From Dehalococcoidia bacterium UBA1141 (GTDB taxonomy: Bacteria; Chloroflexota; Dehalococcoidia; Lucifugimonadales; UBA3495): a DNA stretch of 13,578 bases. The stretch spans positions 114,674 to 128,251 of the forward strand of contig DCAE01000103.1 in NCBI GenBank assembly GCA_002311385.1. The letters are read 5' to 3'. A program made the position numbers and the translations under genes. The notes beneath the pieces are model-generated. The model had not been told where the DNA came from. It did not search any database and saw only the letters and a list, made by a program, of their open reading frames with translations. Below, piece by piece: positions 1-6,707 of this stretch. The stretch's first letter is position 1. Each line of letters starts with the position of its first letter.

Positions 1-24
1 GGTAAGTCAACTGGTAAGTCAACG
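1..24. repeat. 12-bp tandem duplication at window edge
   Basis: Two adjacent units, GGTAAGTCAACT (1-12) and GGTAAGTCAACG (13-24), differ only in the last base. The array may continue off the left edge. Separately, CAACTGGT (8-15) is the exact reverse complement of ACCAGTTG (41-48), so the DNA just past the EVE gene stop can fold, but there is no convincing T-run on the minus strand and I do not call a terminator. Confidence 0.6.
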
Positions 25-52
25 GACCGGGCTGCGTAAAACCAGTTGGGTG

Positions 53-529
53 CTAGGACAGTCCGCCCATGGATAGAACCTCGGCCCATTCCTCGGCGGT
101 GACCGGTTGGACCGACAAGCGCATCCCTTTTCGAGTGACCATCATGTTCAGTAGCTTAGGATTGGCCTTTAATTCCTGTAGAGTAACCTGCTTGGTGAAT
201 TCTTGGTCGGCTTTGATATCAACCATCATCCAAACGGTGTTGCCTGGCGTGCTTTTGGGGTCGTAGTGTTTATCTTTGGGATCCCAGGCAGTGAAATCCG
301 GATAGGCATCTTTAACTATCTTTGCGGTACCAACCACCGCCATGGGGTCGGCGCTGCTGTGGTAAAAAAGTATGCCGTCGCCCGTTTTCATCTCATCCCG
401 CATCAAGTTACGGGCTTGGTAGTTACGCACGCCGTCCCATTCCGCAAAGCCGTCCGCCTCACCTTGGAGGTCGGCGTAGGAATATGCGGTGGGCTCGGAT
501 TTGAATAACCAGTACCTCTTTTCCGCCAT
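53..529 (-). CDS. EVE-domain protein (thymocyte nuclear protein 1-like)
   Basis: A 158-residue protein that is essentially one EVE domain, a PUA-like fold whose members are proposed to bind modified bases in nucleic acid. Diagnostic stretches are WLFKSEP (7-13), WDGVRNYQARN (31-41), the LFYHS strand (54-58) and MRLSVQPVT (136-144); the length is typical of stand-alone bacterial EVE proteins. I chose the ATG at 527-529 rather than the in-frame codon five residues upstream because AGGAG (536-540 on the complementary strand) sits six bases before it and would lie inside the longer version. The protein is probably a cytoplasmic housekeeping or nucleic-acid-related factor; no restriction-modification genes lie nearby. 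It follows the acyl-CoA ligase gene on the same strand by about 40 bp and could be co-transcribed, but the two functions are not obviously related. The family call is secure; the cellular role is unknown. Confidence 0.92.
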   Translation of the reverse strand: MAEKRYWLFKSEPTAYSYADLQGEADGFAEWDGVRNYQARNLMRDEMKTGDGILFYHSSADPMAVVGTAKIVKDAYPDFTAWDPKDKHYDPKSTPGNTVWMMVDIKADQEFTKQVTLQELKANPKLLNMMVTRKGMRLSVQPVTAEEWAEVLSMGGLS

Positions 530-549
530 GTTGATCTCCTTCAAAGCTC

Positions 550-591
550 TCAGCTATTAGGGGTCAGCTAAATTACCTCAGCTTAATCCCG
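550..591. repeat. three 14-bp-period units between EVE and ligase genes
   Basis: TCAGCT recurs at 550, 564 and 578, exactly 14 bases apart; the first two copies extend to TCAGCTA and the remainder of each unit is AT-rich and degenerate. The third unit overlaps the last codons and stop of the ligase gene. Similarity is limited to the 6-7 base core, so this could be chance, but it matches the pattern of short tandem duplications elsewhere in the window. Confidence 0.35.
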
Positions 592-2231
592 GCAGCTTCC
601 CGGTCGAAGCAGCCTTCGGTGGGGTCTTCCTTTTCCTGTCTCAGCAGGTCTTTTCGCACACGGAGGCTGGGAGTCCGGGGCAGGTCTTCTCGCATCTCCA
701 AGTACCTTGGCACTTTGAAGTAGGCCAGGTTATCAGCGCACCAATACACAACATCCTCGGGGCTTAGGTCTGCGCCCTGGCGTGGCAAAATGTAGGCCTT
801 TACCTCGTCTTCTCCAAGGTCCGAAGGTACCGCCACAACGGCGCAGTCCAAGACATCGGGGTGGCGCTTGATAACGTCCTCGACTTCTTGAGAAGAGATA
901 TTCTCTCCCCGGCGGCGGATGATGTCTTTCTTCCGGTCCACGAAATAGAGGAAGCCGTCATCGTCCATCCAACCCAAATCCCCGGTGTACAACCAGCCGT
1001 CCCGCAACGAAAATTTGGTCTGCTCTTCGTTTCGCCAATAACCGGGCATTGTGGCCGGATTTTTGATAGTAATCTCGCCTACGGTACCGGTGCCAATCGC
1101 TTCACCGGTTTCTTGGTCGGAGATGCGTATCTCATTAATAAATCTAGGGTCCGGGTGTTGCCGGGCCAATCCGGAAGAGCCCGACCGCCGTTCTTGCCCA
1201 ATCACCTCTATGGTGCCGTAGCAGGTCTCGGTCATGCCAAAGCCCACGATAATATTCGTGGCGAATCTTTTCTGAAAGTCCGCCAGAAACTCCGTGGGAA
1301 AGGAAGGAGAACCATAGAACAACCGTACCGTGTTCTGGCTGTCGCTGGGAGACACGTCATTTTTGGACAGTACCGGCATCATCATACCGATGAAGTTGAC
1401 CACCGTGGCTTTGGCCTCCCGCACTTGATCCCAAAACCTGGAGGCGCTGAAACGGTCGGCAATCACCAAAGTTGCGCCGCTGGCCAGAGCGCCCATGGTT
1501 GAATAGTACTGGATGTTGGCATGGTAGAAGGGCAAGCAGGTGAAAAACCGGTCCTCTGACGTGGCCATCGTCCATTGGGAGAACCCTTGGCCCGCCGCCA
1601 CGTACATCTTGTGGGTAACCATGACTCCCTTGGGGTTTCCGGTGGTGCCCGACGTATAGACCAGCATGCACACTGAATCGGGGTCCACCTTGGGGCGGGA
1701 AGTCAACTCGGCAGCCTGGTCCAGAGCTTGGGTGAACACAGTCCAACCGGAGAGATTGTCCTCGCGTGGATTGCCAGGTTCAACCAATAGCTTGTGCTCA
1801 ATGCTGGGCGCCAAAGCGGCCGCTTCTTCGGCCACGGCAGCCAGAGTTTGGTGAGCTACCAAGGCTTTGGCTTCAGCGTCATTCAGGATGAAGGCCATCT
1901 CGTCTCGCTTATAAGCGGTGTTGATGGGAACGCCGATGGCGCCCAAGACGGACAGCCCAAACCAACAAAACAGGTATTCTGGGCAGTTGGGCATGAACAA
2001 GCAAACCCGGTCGCCTTGGTTCACACCGATGGCCTGGAACATCGCCGCTGTTTGTAGAACCTTTTTTTGAGCCTGACGGTAGGTGAACTCCTGGCCTGAA
2101 ATCTCTACGAAAACTTTGTCCGGAGATTTCTGGGCGGCAAGCTCGAAGAAATCGCCCAAGGAAGATTCCCACGGTAGTCCCTGGTCCGGGGTAATTGAAT
2201 CGGTGGGGCCCGCGCTGTCTTGTTCGCTCAT
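573..2231 (-). CDS. acyl-CoA ligase, AMP-binding (class I adenylate-forming)
   Basis: A 552-residue ATP-dependent acyl-CoA synthetase that would form an acyl-adenylate and then the CoA thioester of a carboxylic acid. Visible are the phosphate-binding loop YTSGTTGNPKG (192-202), the FGMTET motif (331-336), YTGDLGW (415-421) with its ribose-binding Asp, and the hinge DRKKDIIRRRGENIS (432-446) leading into the small C-terminal domain. It resembles the crotonobetaine/carnitine-CoA ligase-like and fatty-acyl ligase branch; substrate cannot be read from sequence. One oddity: the C-terminal motif usually reading P-[ST]-G-K is P-S-L-R here (residues 521-524), so the adenylation lysine position holds Arg. 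The start ATG follows AGGGG by four bases. The gene diverges from the DUF35-thiolase pair, which suggests a shared role in activating and shortening a side chain or carboxylate. There is no signal peptide; a cytoplasmic enzyme is expected. Confidence 0.93.
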   Translation of the reverse strand: MSEQDSAGPTDSITPDQGLPWESSLGDFFELAAQKSPDKVFVEISGQEFTYRQAQKKVLQTAAMFQAIGVNQGDRVCLFMPNCPEYLFCWFGLSVLGAIGVPINTAYKRDEMAFILNDAEAKALVAHQTLAAVAEEAAALAPSIEHKLLVEPGNPREDNLSGWTVFTQALDQAAELTSRPKVDPDSVCMLVYTSGTTGNPKGVMVTHKMYVAAGQGFSQWTMATSEDRFFTCLPFYHANIQYYSTMGALASGATLVIADRFSASRFWDQVREAKATVVNFIGMMMPVLSKNDVSPSDSQNTVRLFYGSPSFPTEFLADFQKRFATNIIVGFGMTETCYGTIEVIGQERRSGSSGLARQHPDPRFINEIRISDQETGEAIGTGTVGEITIKNPATMPGYWRNEEQTKFSLRDGWLYTGDLGWMDDDGFLYFVDRKKDIIRRRGENISSQEVEDVIKRHPDVLDCAVVAVPSDLGEDEVKAYILPRQGADLSPEDVVYWCADNLAYFKVPRYLEMREDLPRTPSLRVRKDLLRQEKEDPTEGCFDREAAGIKLR

Positions 2232-2361
2232 CTATACCCCTGTAAAGTCAGGTTCTCAGGCACTGCTGAACAGAGAAAATATGTACTCGTCCGGATGAAT
2301 CAACCCTGCATCCAGCACCCCAAAACCTACCATGTAGCCGGAACAGGGTCAATGGGGAGAC

Positions 2362-2379
2362 TTCCACTCCGATGTGGAA
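2362..2379. promoter_or_regulatory. perfect dyad in divergent promoter region
   Basis: TTCCAC (2362-2367) and GTGGAA (2374-2379) form a perfect 6-bp inverted repeat with a 6-base spacer, centred between the divergent ligase and DUF35 genes and ending ten bases before a consensus -35 box. The form fits an operator for a dimeric regulator; no regulator gene lies in the window. Confidence 0.4.
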
Positions 2380-2389
2380 AACCGTCCAG

Positions 2390-2416
2390 TTGACACGCCT
2401 AGATAGCCGGTTTAAG
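2390..2416 (+). promoter_or_regulatory. candidate promoter for DUF35-thiolase genes
   Basis: A consensus -35 box TTGACA (2390-2395) is followed after 15 bases by TTTAAG (2411-2416), a four-of-six match to the -10 consensus. Spacing is short and the -10 weak, so the -35 is the main support. It lies about 35 bases upstream of the GTG start of the DUF35 gene. Confidence 0.4.
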
Positions 2417-2450
2417 CTGAAAACGTGACTATCAGGAGGCTCTCTCCATA

Positions 2451-2855
2451 GTGGCTGTATCTGTGGATACCAGACGATTAAAGCTCACCAACGAAGAGGG
2501 CACCGAAGGTGTTCTTCTGGGATTTTGCTGCCAAGAATGCGGAATACATGTGTTTGGCCCGGCCACTTTTTGCCAGGGTTGCTCCTCAAGCAATTTGGCT
2601 CAGGTGGAACTGGGCAAGCAAGGGATTTTGTACTCATTCACCATAGTCCGCATTCCCCCTCAAGGCTGGCCCGGCGATGTGCCCTACGTTTTGGGTCAGA
2701 TAGAGTTACCCGAAGGCCCGCAGGTGCTGGCAGAGGTGGTTGATTGCCCCCACGAAAACTTGAAAATCGGGATGGCGGTGGAACTTACTCTCCGCTTGGT
2801 AGAGGCTGCTGAGGGCGGTTCGGAGCGGGTGGTTTATAAATGGAGACCGGTCTAA
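2451..2855 (+). CDS. DUF35 zinc-ribbon/OB-fold protein, thiolase partner
   Basis: A 134-residue protein with the layout of the DUF35 family: an N-terminal zinc ribbon with C27-x2-C30 and C41-x2-C44, followed by an OB-fold (from about residue 52 to the end) including the strand region GILYSFTIVRIPP. In known cases (archaeal thiolase/HMG-CoA synthase complexes, the Ltp2-ChsH2 aldolase of steroid breakdown) DUF35 proteins bind a thiolase-fold enzyme and help admit CoA substrates. That fits here: a thiolase gene follows 88 bp downstream on the same strand. The start is GTG, with AGGAGG (2434-2439) eleven bases upstream. A structural or CoA-channelling subunit of the downstream thiolase is inferred rather than shown. 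It is probably not an enzyme on its own. Confidence 0.9.
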   Translation: MAVSVDTRRLKLTNEEGTEGVLLGFCCQECGIHVFGPATFCQGCSSSNLAQVELGKQGILYSFTIVRIPPQGWPGDVPYVLGQIELPEGPQVLAEVVDCPHENLKIGMAVELTLRLVEAAEGGSERVVYKWRPV

Positions 2856-2902
2856 GTCTTTTCTACTTTCTCCCGGATCGCGCTGATTCGCCCCGTAATT
2901 GG

Positions 2903-2930
2903 TCGGCCAGTAGTTATCGGCCAGTAGTTA
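2903..2930. repeat. perfect 14-bp tandem duplication before thiolase RBS
   Basis: TCGGCCAGTAGTTA occurs twice with no gap and no mismatch (2903-2916 and 2917-2930). The second copy ends directly before the ATAGGAGA ribosome-binding region of the thiolase gene. The duplication is non-coding and a perfect match, so it is either recent or maintained. Confidence 0.9.
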
Positions 2931-2943
2931 ATAGGAGACAAAC

Positions 2944-4098
2944 GTGACCCAATTCAATCCCGGCCGCGAAGTAGTTGTAGCAGGGGTGGGCCTGCATCCC
3001 TTTGGCAGGTTCCCGGAAAAGGACCTGGCTACTCTTGCCATGGAAGCCGTCTTACCCGCGCTGCAAGACGCCGGCGTCGGTTGGAAGGACATTCCAGTGG
3101 CTTACTTCGGCCACGTTTATTATCACGGCATGTCGGTGGGCGAGACGGCGTTGGCCAATTTAGGACTAACAGGAATCCCAATCATCAACGTTGAAAACGC
3201 GTGCTCCAGCGGCTCCACTGCTTTTTGGCAGGCCTATTGGGGCATCGCCACCGGGATTTATGACATGGCCTTGGCCTTCGGAGCCGAGAAGGTTCCCCGC
3301 GGCCCGGTAACCGTGACCCCTGAAGAAAGTCCGGAGCGTTACATCGGCGGAGACCATATGATGGCCGGGTACGCATTGAGGATGCGCCGCTACATGGAAG
3401 AAACCGGGGCACCGGCCACCGCATTCGCTCAAGCCGCGGTCAAGGCCAGGCAGAACGCCTCCCTGAACCCATATGCCCACCGCAAACAGGAATACAGCCT
3501 GGAAGAGGTCCTTCAATCGCGCCTAATCGCCGACCCTTTGACCCTCTACCAATGTTGCCCTACCAGCGAGGGCGCAGCAGCAGCGGTGTTGTGCGCTGCC
3601 GATTCTTTGGACCGCTACGGTATTAACAAAGAACGCACGGTGCGCATCGCTGCCGCCGTCCTCACATCCGGTAGTTATAACGGCAAGGGCAGCGACCATT
3701 CGGCCTTCAGCCCATACCGCACCGAACCCGGAGCGGTGAAAGCCTACGAGATGAGCGGACTGGGCCCGGAGGACGTGGACCTAGTCCAAGTCCACGACGC
3801 CGCAACTATAGGCGAACTCCAGCAACTGGAGGCATTGGGCTTGGTGCCGCCGGGAGAAGCTTGGAAGGCCACAGCCGAGGGCCGCACTGCCCTTACCGGT
3901 GACCTTCCAACCAATACCGATGGCGGACTATTGGCCATGGGTCATCCATTCGGGGCCACCGGGATAAGGATGATTCACGAAACAGTCACCCAATTACGCC
4001 ATGAAGCCGGACCCCGGCAGGTCAAGAACGCCAAGGTGGGACTGGCCCAATGCTCAGGGGCCGGAGACGTAACCACGGTACACATTCTCACGAAGTAG
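2944..4098 (+). CDS. thiolase, SCP-x / lipid-transfer type
   Basis: A 384-residue thiolase-superfamily enzyme expected to cleave a 3-ketoacyl-CoA (or condense acyl-CoAs). The nucleophile is C87 in ENACSSGST; the SCP-x-type H284-D285 motif (VQVHDAATIGE) replaces the usual NEAF; H334 lies in GHPFGATG; and C370 lies in QCSGAG near the C terminus. Because C87, H334 and C370 are all present it should be a working thiolase, unlike the Ltp2-type retro-aldolases, in which thiolase catalytic residues are replaced. Length is typical of the family without a fused SCP2 domain. The start is GTG, preceded by AGGAGA about five bases upstream; this start keeps the full N-terminal strand VVVAGVG. With the DUF35 gene upstream and the divergent ligase, it fits a small module for side-chain degradation of a sterol-like, aryl-alkanoic or branched acid. 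The actual substrate is unknown. Confidence 0.93.
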   Translation: MTQFNPGREVVVAGVGLHPFGRFPEKDLATLAMEAVLPALQDAGVGWKDIPVAYFGHVYYHGMSVGETALANLGLTGIPIINVENACSSGSTAFWQAYWGIATGIYDMALAFGAEKVPRGPVTVTPEESPERYIGGDHMMAGYALRMRRYMEETGAPATAFAQAAVKARQNASLNPYAHRKQEYSLEEVLQSRLIADPLTLYQCCPTSEGAAAAVLCAADSLDRYGINKERTVRIAAAVLTSGSYNGKGSDHSAFSPYRTEPGAVKAYEMSGLGPEDVDLVQVHDAATIGELQQLEALGLVPPGEAWKATAEGRTALTGDLPTNTDGGLLAMGHPFGATGIRMIHETVTQLRHEAGPRQVKNAKVGLAQCSGAGDVTTVHILTK

Positions 4099-4148
4099 CG
4101 GTCAGAGGTCGGCAATCAGCCCCTGCGTAAGTTGCTGAAAGCTGAACA

Positions 4149-4176
4149 TTGATTGCTTAGAATGGATTGCTTAGAG
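4149..4176. repeat. 14-bp tandem duplication before the 98-aa gene
   Basis: Adjacent units TTGATTGCTTAGAA (4149-4162) and TGGATTGCTTAGAG (4163-4176) match at 12 of 14 positions, and a partial third copy (TTGA, 4177-4180) follows. The array ends eight bases before the ATG of the following gene and occupies the place where a Shine-Dalgarno would lie; none of good quality is seen. Confidence 0.75.
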
Positions 4177-4183
4177 TTGAATC

Positions 4184-4480
4184 ATGGCAACATTTGTTGT
4201 GTTGGCCGCCATGAAGGGCAGATTCGTGTCCGATCACGGCAACACCTACGACAATTTTCAAATGCTTGGTTATATGGATGCCGACGACCCCAACGGCGCG
4301 GTCACGGCCTTCTTCGACCAAGCGCCGTATCCGATCCGCTGGGAAGACGTTGAATATATGTGGGCGGAGCGATTGGGCAACCTAGGCGTTGATGGCTCCG
4401 GTGCCCATTACGGCGACTACGACCGGATTTACGTTGACTCCCTGCGGCGGCGTTACGAAAGAGACTCGGAGGCCGATTAG
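4184..4480 (+). CDS. uncharacterised 98-residue acidic protein
   Basis: I do not recognise this family. The predicted product is soluble and rich in Asp, Tyr and Trp. It has a hydrophobic first strand (MATFVVLAAMKG) and a central block NFQMLGYMDADDPN (24-37), then YPIRWEDVEYMWAERL (residues 49-64). Its C terminus is charged (DSLRRRYERDSEAD). There are no membrane segments, signal peptide or cysteine motifs. Codon use is regular, with mostly G or C at third positions like its neighbours, which supports a real gene although no clear Shine-Dalgarno precedes the ATG. It lies between the thiolase (85 bp upstream) and the transporter (about 105 bp downstream), same strand. It could be a small lineage-specific protein with an alpha/beta fold; no function is assigned. 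Confidence 0.65.
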   Translation: MATFVVLAAMKGRFVSDHGNTYDNFQMLGYMDADDPNGAVTAFFDQAPYPIRWEDVEYMWAERLGNLGVDGSGAHYGDYDRIYVDSLRRRYERDSEAD

Positions 4481-4569
4481 TTACCCAAGACGCTATAGTC
4501 TCCGGAAAAGCCTCCTCTAATCAGCGGCGCCAACGCCTCGTTGAGGCGACTCTGGCTCCGTAATTCCGG

Positions 4570-4578
4570 TGATATACT
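4570..4578 (+). promoter_or_regulatory. extended -10 element, possible leaderless start
   Basis: TGATATACT is a full extended -10 (TG at 4570-4571, one base, TATACT at 4573-4578). No good -35 is seen. The transporter ATG begins eight bases after the hexamer's last base, where transcription would be expected to begin, so the message may have no leader. Confidence 0.45.
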
Positions 4579-4585
4579 CACCCCC

Positions 4586-5461
4586 ATGACGGCGCTCGCC
4601 TTGGTCTTGGTCTTGGCCTCAGCTCTGGCCCATTCCACCTGGAACTTTCTGCTAAAACGCTCCGGCGACAAGCAAGTGTTCATGTGGTTGATTCTGGTCA
4701 CGGCCAGCATCGTGTTTGTGCCCTTGGGCATCGTACTGTTCCTCCTCCATCCCTTTGGATACCCAGGCTGGATTTTCGTCTTGGCCACGATAGTCCTGCA
4801 TATGATCTACTTCGTGCTACTGGGTGAGGGTTACACCCACGGTGACCTGTCCTTGGTCTATCCCATCGCCCGGGGTATCGGTCCGATGCTGGTGCCAATC
4901 TTGGCGGTGGTGATTCTGAGCGAGACCATAGGCGGCTTGGCCATCATCGGCATCATCGGCATCATTGCAGGAATCTATACGATCTCTTGGTGGGGGAATT
5001 TTGCCACTTTGCTGAAAGACCCACTTGGAATAATAAGGAACAGTGGCACCCGGTATGCCATCCTAACCGGGTTGACCATCTCCAGCTATGCCATCATAGA
5101 TAAGAAAGGTGTTGACCACGTTCAGCCCTTTCTGTATATGTACTTCATGACCTTGGGATCGGCGTTAGGCCTTGCTCCCTATATCTTAGGAAGCCGGACC
5201 GTGGCTCAAATCGGGAGGGAGTTTAGATCCAACACCTGGCCAATCCTGATTTCCGGACTGCTGACTTTTCTGGCCTACGGCATGGTCTTGACCGCCTTCT
5301 CCCTCTCCAGAGTCAGCTATGTCGCTCCCGCCAGGGAGGTGGGCATTGCCATAGGGGTGCTCTTGGGAGTGGTTATCCTGAAAGAGCCCTTCGGTCGAGG
5401 CCGCTTGCTGGGCTCAGGCTTCATCGTCTTGGGCTTGGCTCTCATCGCCTTGTCCCCTTGA
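4586..5461 (+). CDS. EamA/DMT-family membrane transporter
   Basis: A 291-residue inner-membrane protein of the drug/metabolite transporter superfamily. It shows about ten hydrophobic segments arranged as two EamA halves. The first half includes the Tyr-Pro helix YPIARGIGPMLVPILAV; the second half repeats the pattern with SYVAPAREVGIAIGVLL and the family-typical LKEPFGRGRLLGSGFIVLG ending. Members export or import small metabolites; the substrate cannot be told from sequence. I chose the ATG at 4586 because it begins directly at the first hydrophobic helix (MTALALVLVLASALA) and gives the usual family length. An upstream in-frame TTG at 4541 would add 15 residues with no RBS and would run through the -10 element. 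The gene sits between the 98-residue gene and the M20 peptidase on the same strand, possibly moving a metabolite handled by those enzymes. Confidence 0.88.
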   Translation: MTALALVLVLASALAHSTWNFLLKRSGDKQVFMWLILVTASIVFVPLGIVLFLLHPFGYPGWIFVLATIVLHMIYFVLLGEGYTHGDLSLVYPIARGIGPMLVPILAVVILSETIGGLAIIGIIGIIAGIYTISWWGNFATLLKDPLGIIRNSGTRYAILTGLTISSYAIIDKKGVDHVQPFLYMYFMTLGSALGLAPYILGSRTVAQIGREFRSNTWPILISGLLTFLAYGMVLTAFSLSRVSYVAPAREVGIAIGVLLGVVILKEPFGRGRLLGSGFIVLGLALIALSP

Positions 5462-5502
5462 GCCGTGATGACGGTTCAACTCCCTGCGGCTGGTGCGTAA
5501 TG

Positions 5503-5508
5503 TATAAT
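5503..5508 (+). promoter_or_regulatory. -10 box upstream of M20 peptidase gene
   Basis: A perfect TATAAT lies 86 bases before the peptidase ATG. No convincing -35 is found 16-18 bases upstream, so the call rests on the hexamer and its intergenic position. Together with the 132-bp spacer it suggests the peptidase-aldolase pair starts its own transcript. Confidence 0.35.
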
Positions 5509-5593
5509 ATCCCCGGTTGACGCCACACTCGACCACAACAGCGGACATAGCTGGAGATTATTGGGCGGGCTATAAAGCTTGCCAGGAGTAGAT

Positions 5594-6673
5594 ATGCCTG
5601 ATCAGGAAAGACTGGTTAACTCATTCTGCGAGATGGTCCGAATCGACAGTCCTTCCGACTTTGAAGAGGACATTTCCAAGCACCTGGAAGAAAGATTGCG
5701 TAACCTGGGATTCTTGGTGGAAAGAGACGCCCACGGGAACGTTATCGCCTCTGAAGATGGCGATGACCCGCTGCTCCTGTCGGCCCACATGGACACGGTA
5801 AATCCAGGCCGGGGCATCAAGCCCCAAGTTGAGGGTGACCTCATCAAGTCCGACGGCACAACCATTTTGGGCGGGGACTGCAAAGCAGGGGTAGCAGCCA
5901 TCATGGAGGCCTTGGATTCGGCGAAACAAGAAGGCCGAAGCAGGCGACCGGTGCAGGTTGTCTTTACACGGGGCGAGGAAATCGGACTGGTGGGCGCCAG
6001 CAACCTGGATTACTCAATGATTCGATGTAAGGAATCGGTGGTGTTTGACGGCAACGGCCCGGTTAACCAAATCACCGGCTCCAGTCCCACCTACGTCGGG
6101 TTTGACATCACGGTTACCGGAAGGGCGGCCCACGCCGGTGTTGAGCCAGAAAAAGGCATTTCGGCCATCCGTATCGCTTCGGACATCATAGGCGAGCTCC
6201 CTCAAGGGCGCTTGGACGAAGAGTCTACATTCAACGTCGGTACGATCACCGGTGGCACGGTGCGTAACGCCGTGCCTTCCGAGGTCAATATCACCGGCGA
6301 GTTCCGCAGCCGCAACGTCGAGATGGTGGACTCGCTGCGCATGCAGCTAATCACCACGCTGGACGAGGCCCGTCGGAAGTACCGGGAGGCGGTCATTCAG
6401 GAAGAACTGAATGTCATGTTCCACATGTACAACCTTGACCCCAACGACCCCATCGTTCAGTTGGTCACCAAAGTCATGGGTGAGATGAAACTGATTCCCA
6501 ATATTGAGGCTTCAGGGGGCGGCACCGACGCCAACGCCATGAGGCTAAATGGCATCGACTGTGTTGTGGTTGGAATGGCGACCAACGGTATGCACACAGT
6601 GGACGAGTACGTGGTCATACCTGATTTGATGAACACCGCCCGTTTCTGCGAAAGATTATTGGAGGCACAATAG
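5594..6673 (+). CDS. M20-family metallopeptidase (peptidase T / CPG2-like)
   Basis: A 359-residue co-catalytic zinc hydrolase of the M20 family, which removes an N-terminal or acyl-linked residue from small peptides or N-acyl amino acids in the cytoplasm. The metal ligands are all visible: H65 (SAHMDT), D95 (GGDCKAG), E129, D152 (VFDGN) and H334 (GMHTVDE), with catalytic D67 and E128 (RGEEIG). The dimerisation (lid) domain runs from about residue 165 to 275 and includes GRAAHAG with H180. The ATG at 5594 is used because AGGAG (5584-5588) lies five bases before it; an in-frame TTG at 5579 lies upstream of that site. The aldolase gene follows after 34 bp, suggesting co-transcription. The substrate is unknown; a tripeptidase or an amidohydrolase acting on a conjugate are both possible. 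Confidence 0.93.
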   Translation: MPDQERLVNSFCEMVRIDSPSDFEEDISKHLEERLRNLGFLVERDAHGNVIASEDGDDPLLLSAHMDTVNPGRGIKPQVEGDLIKSDGTTILGGDCKAGVAAIMEALDSAKQEGRSRRPVQVVFTRGEEIGLVGASNLDYSMIRCKESVVFDGNGPVNQITGSSPTYVGFDITVTGRAAHAGVEPEKGISAIRIASDIIGELPQGRLDEESTFNVGTITGGTVRNAVPSEVNITGEFRSRNVEMVDSLRMQLITTLDEARRKYREAVIQEELNVMFHMYNLDPNDPIVQLVTKVMGEMKLIPNIEASGGGTDANAMRLNGIDCVVVGMATNGMHTVDEYVVIPDLMNTARFCERLLEAQ

Positions 6674-6681
6674 GAGCCGAA

Positions 6682-6696
6682 CGACTAGCTTAGTCG
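6682..6696 (+). other. hairpin between peptidase and aldolase genes
   Basis: CGACTA (6682-6687), a GCT loop and TAGTCG (6691-6696) form a perfect 6-bp stem in the 34-base spacer, 11 bases before the aldolase ATG. There is no T-run, so it is not a terminator; it may stabilise or adjust expression between the two cistrons. Confidence 0.4.
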
Positions 6697-6707
6697 CAGG
6701 CGCAATT

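Noticed and set aside
861..1502. Long plus-strand frame (213 codons)
   Set aside because: It lies wholly antisense within the acyl-CoA ligase, whose motifs and codon pattern are clear; the plus-strand product resembles no protein.
2944..4098. Reading the thiolase-fold gene as an Ltp2-type retro-aldolase
   Set aside because: Both catalytic Cys residues and the His of GHPFGATG are present, unlike that aldolase group.
4541..4585. TTG start giving a 15-residue longer transporter
   Set aside because: No RBS, extension is hydrophilic and would run through a hairpin and the -10 element; ATG at 4586 begins at the first membrane helix.
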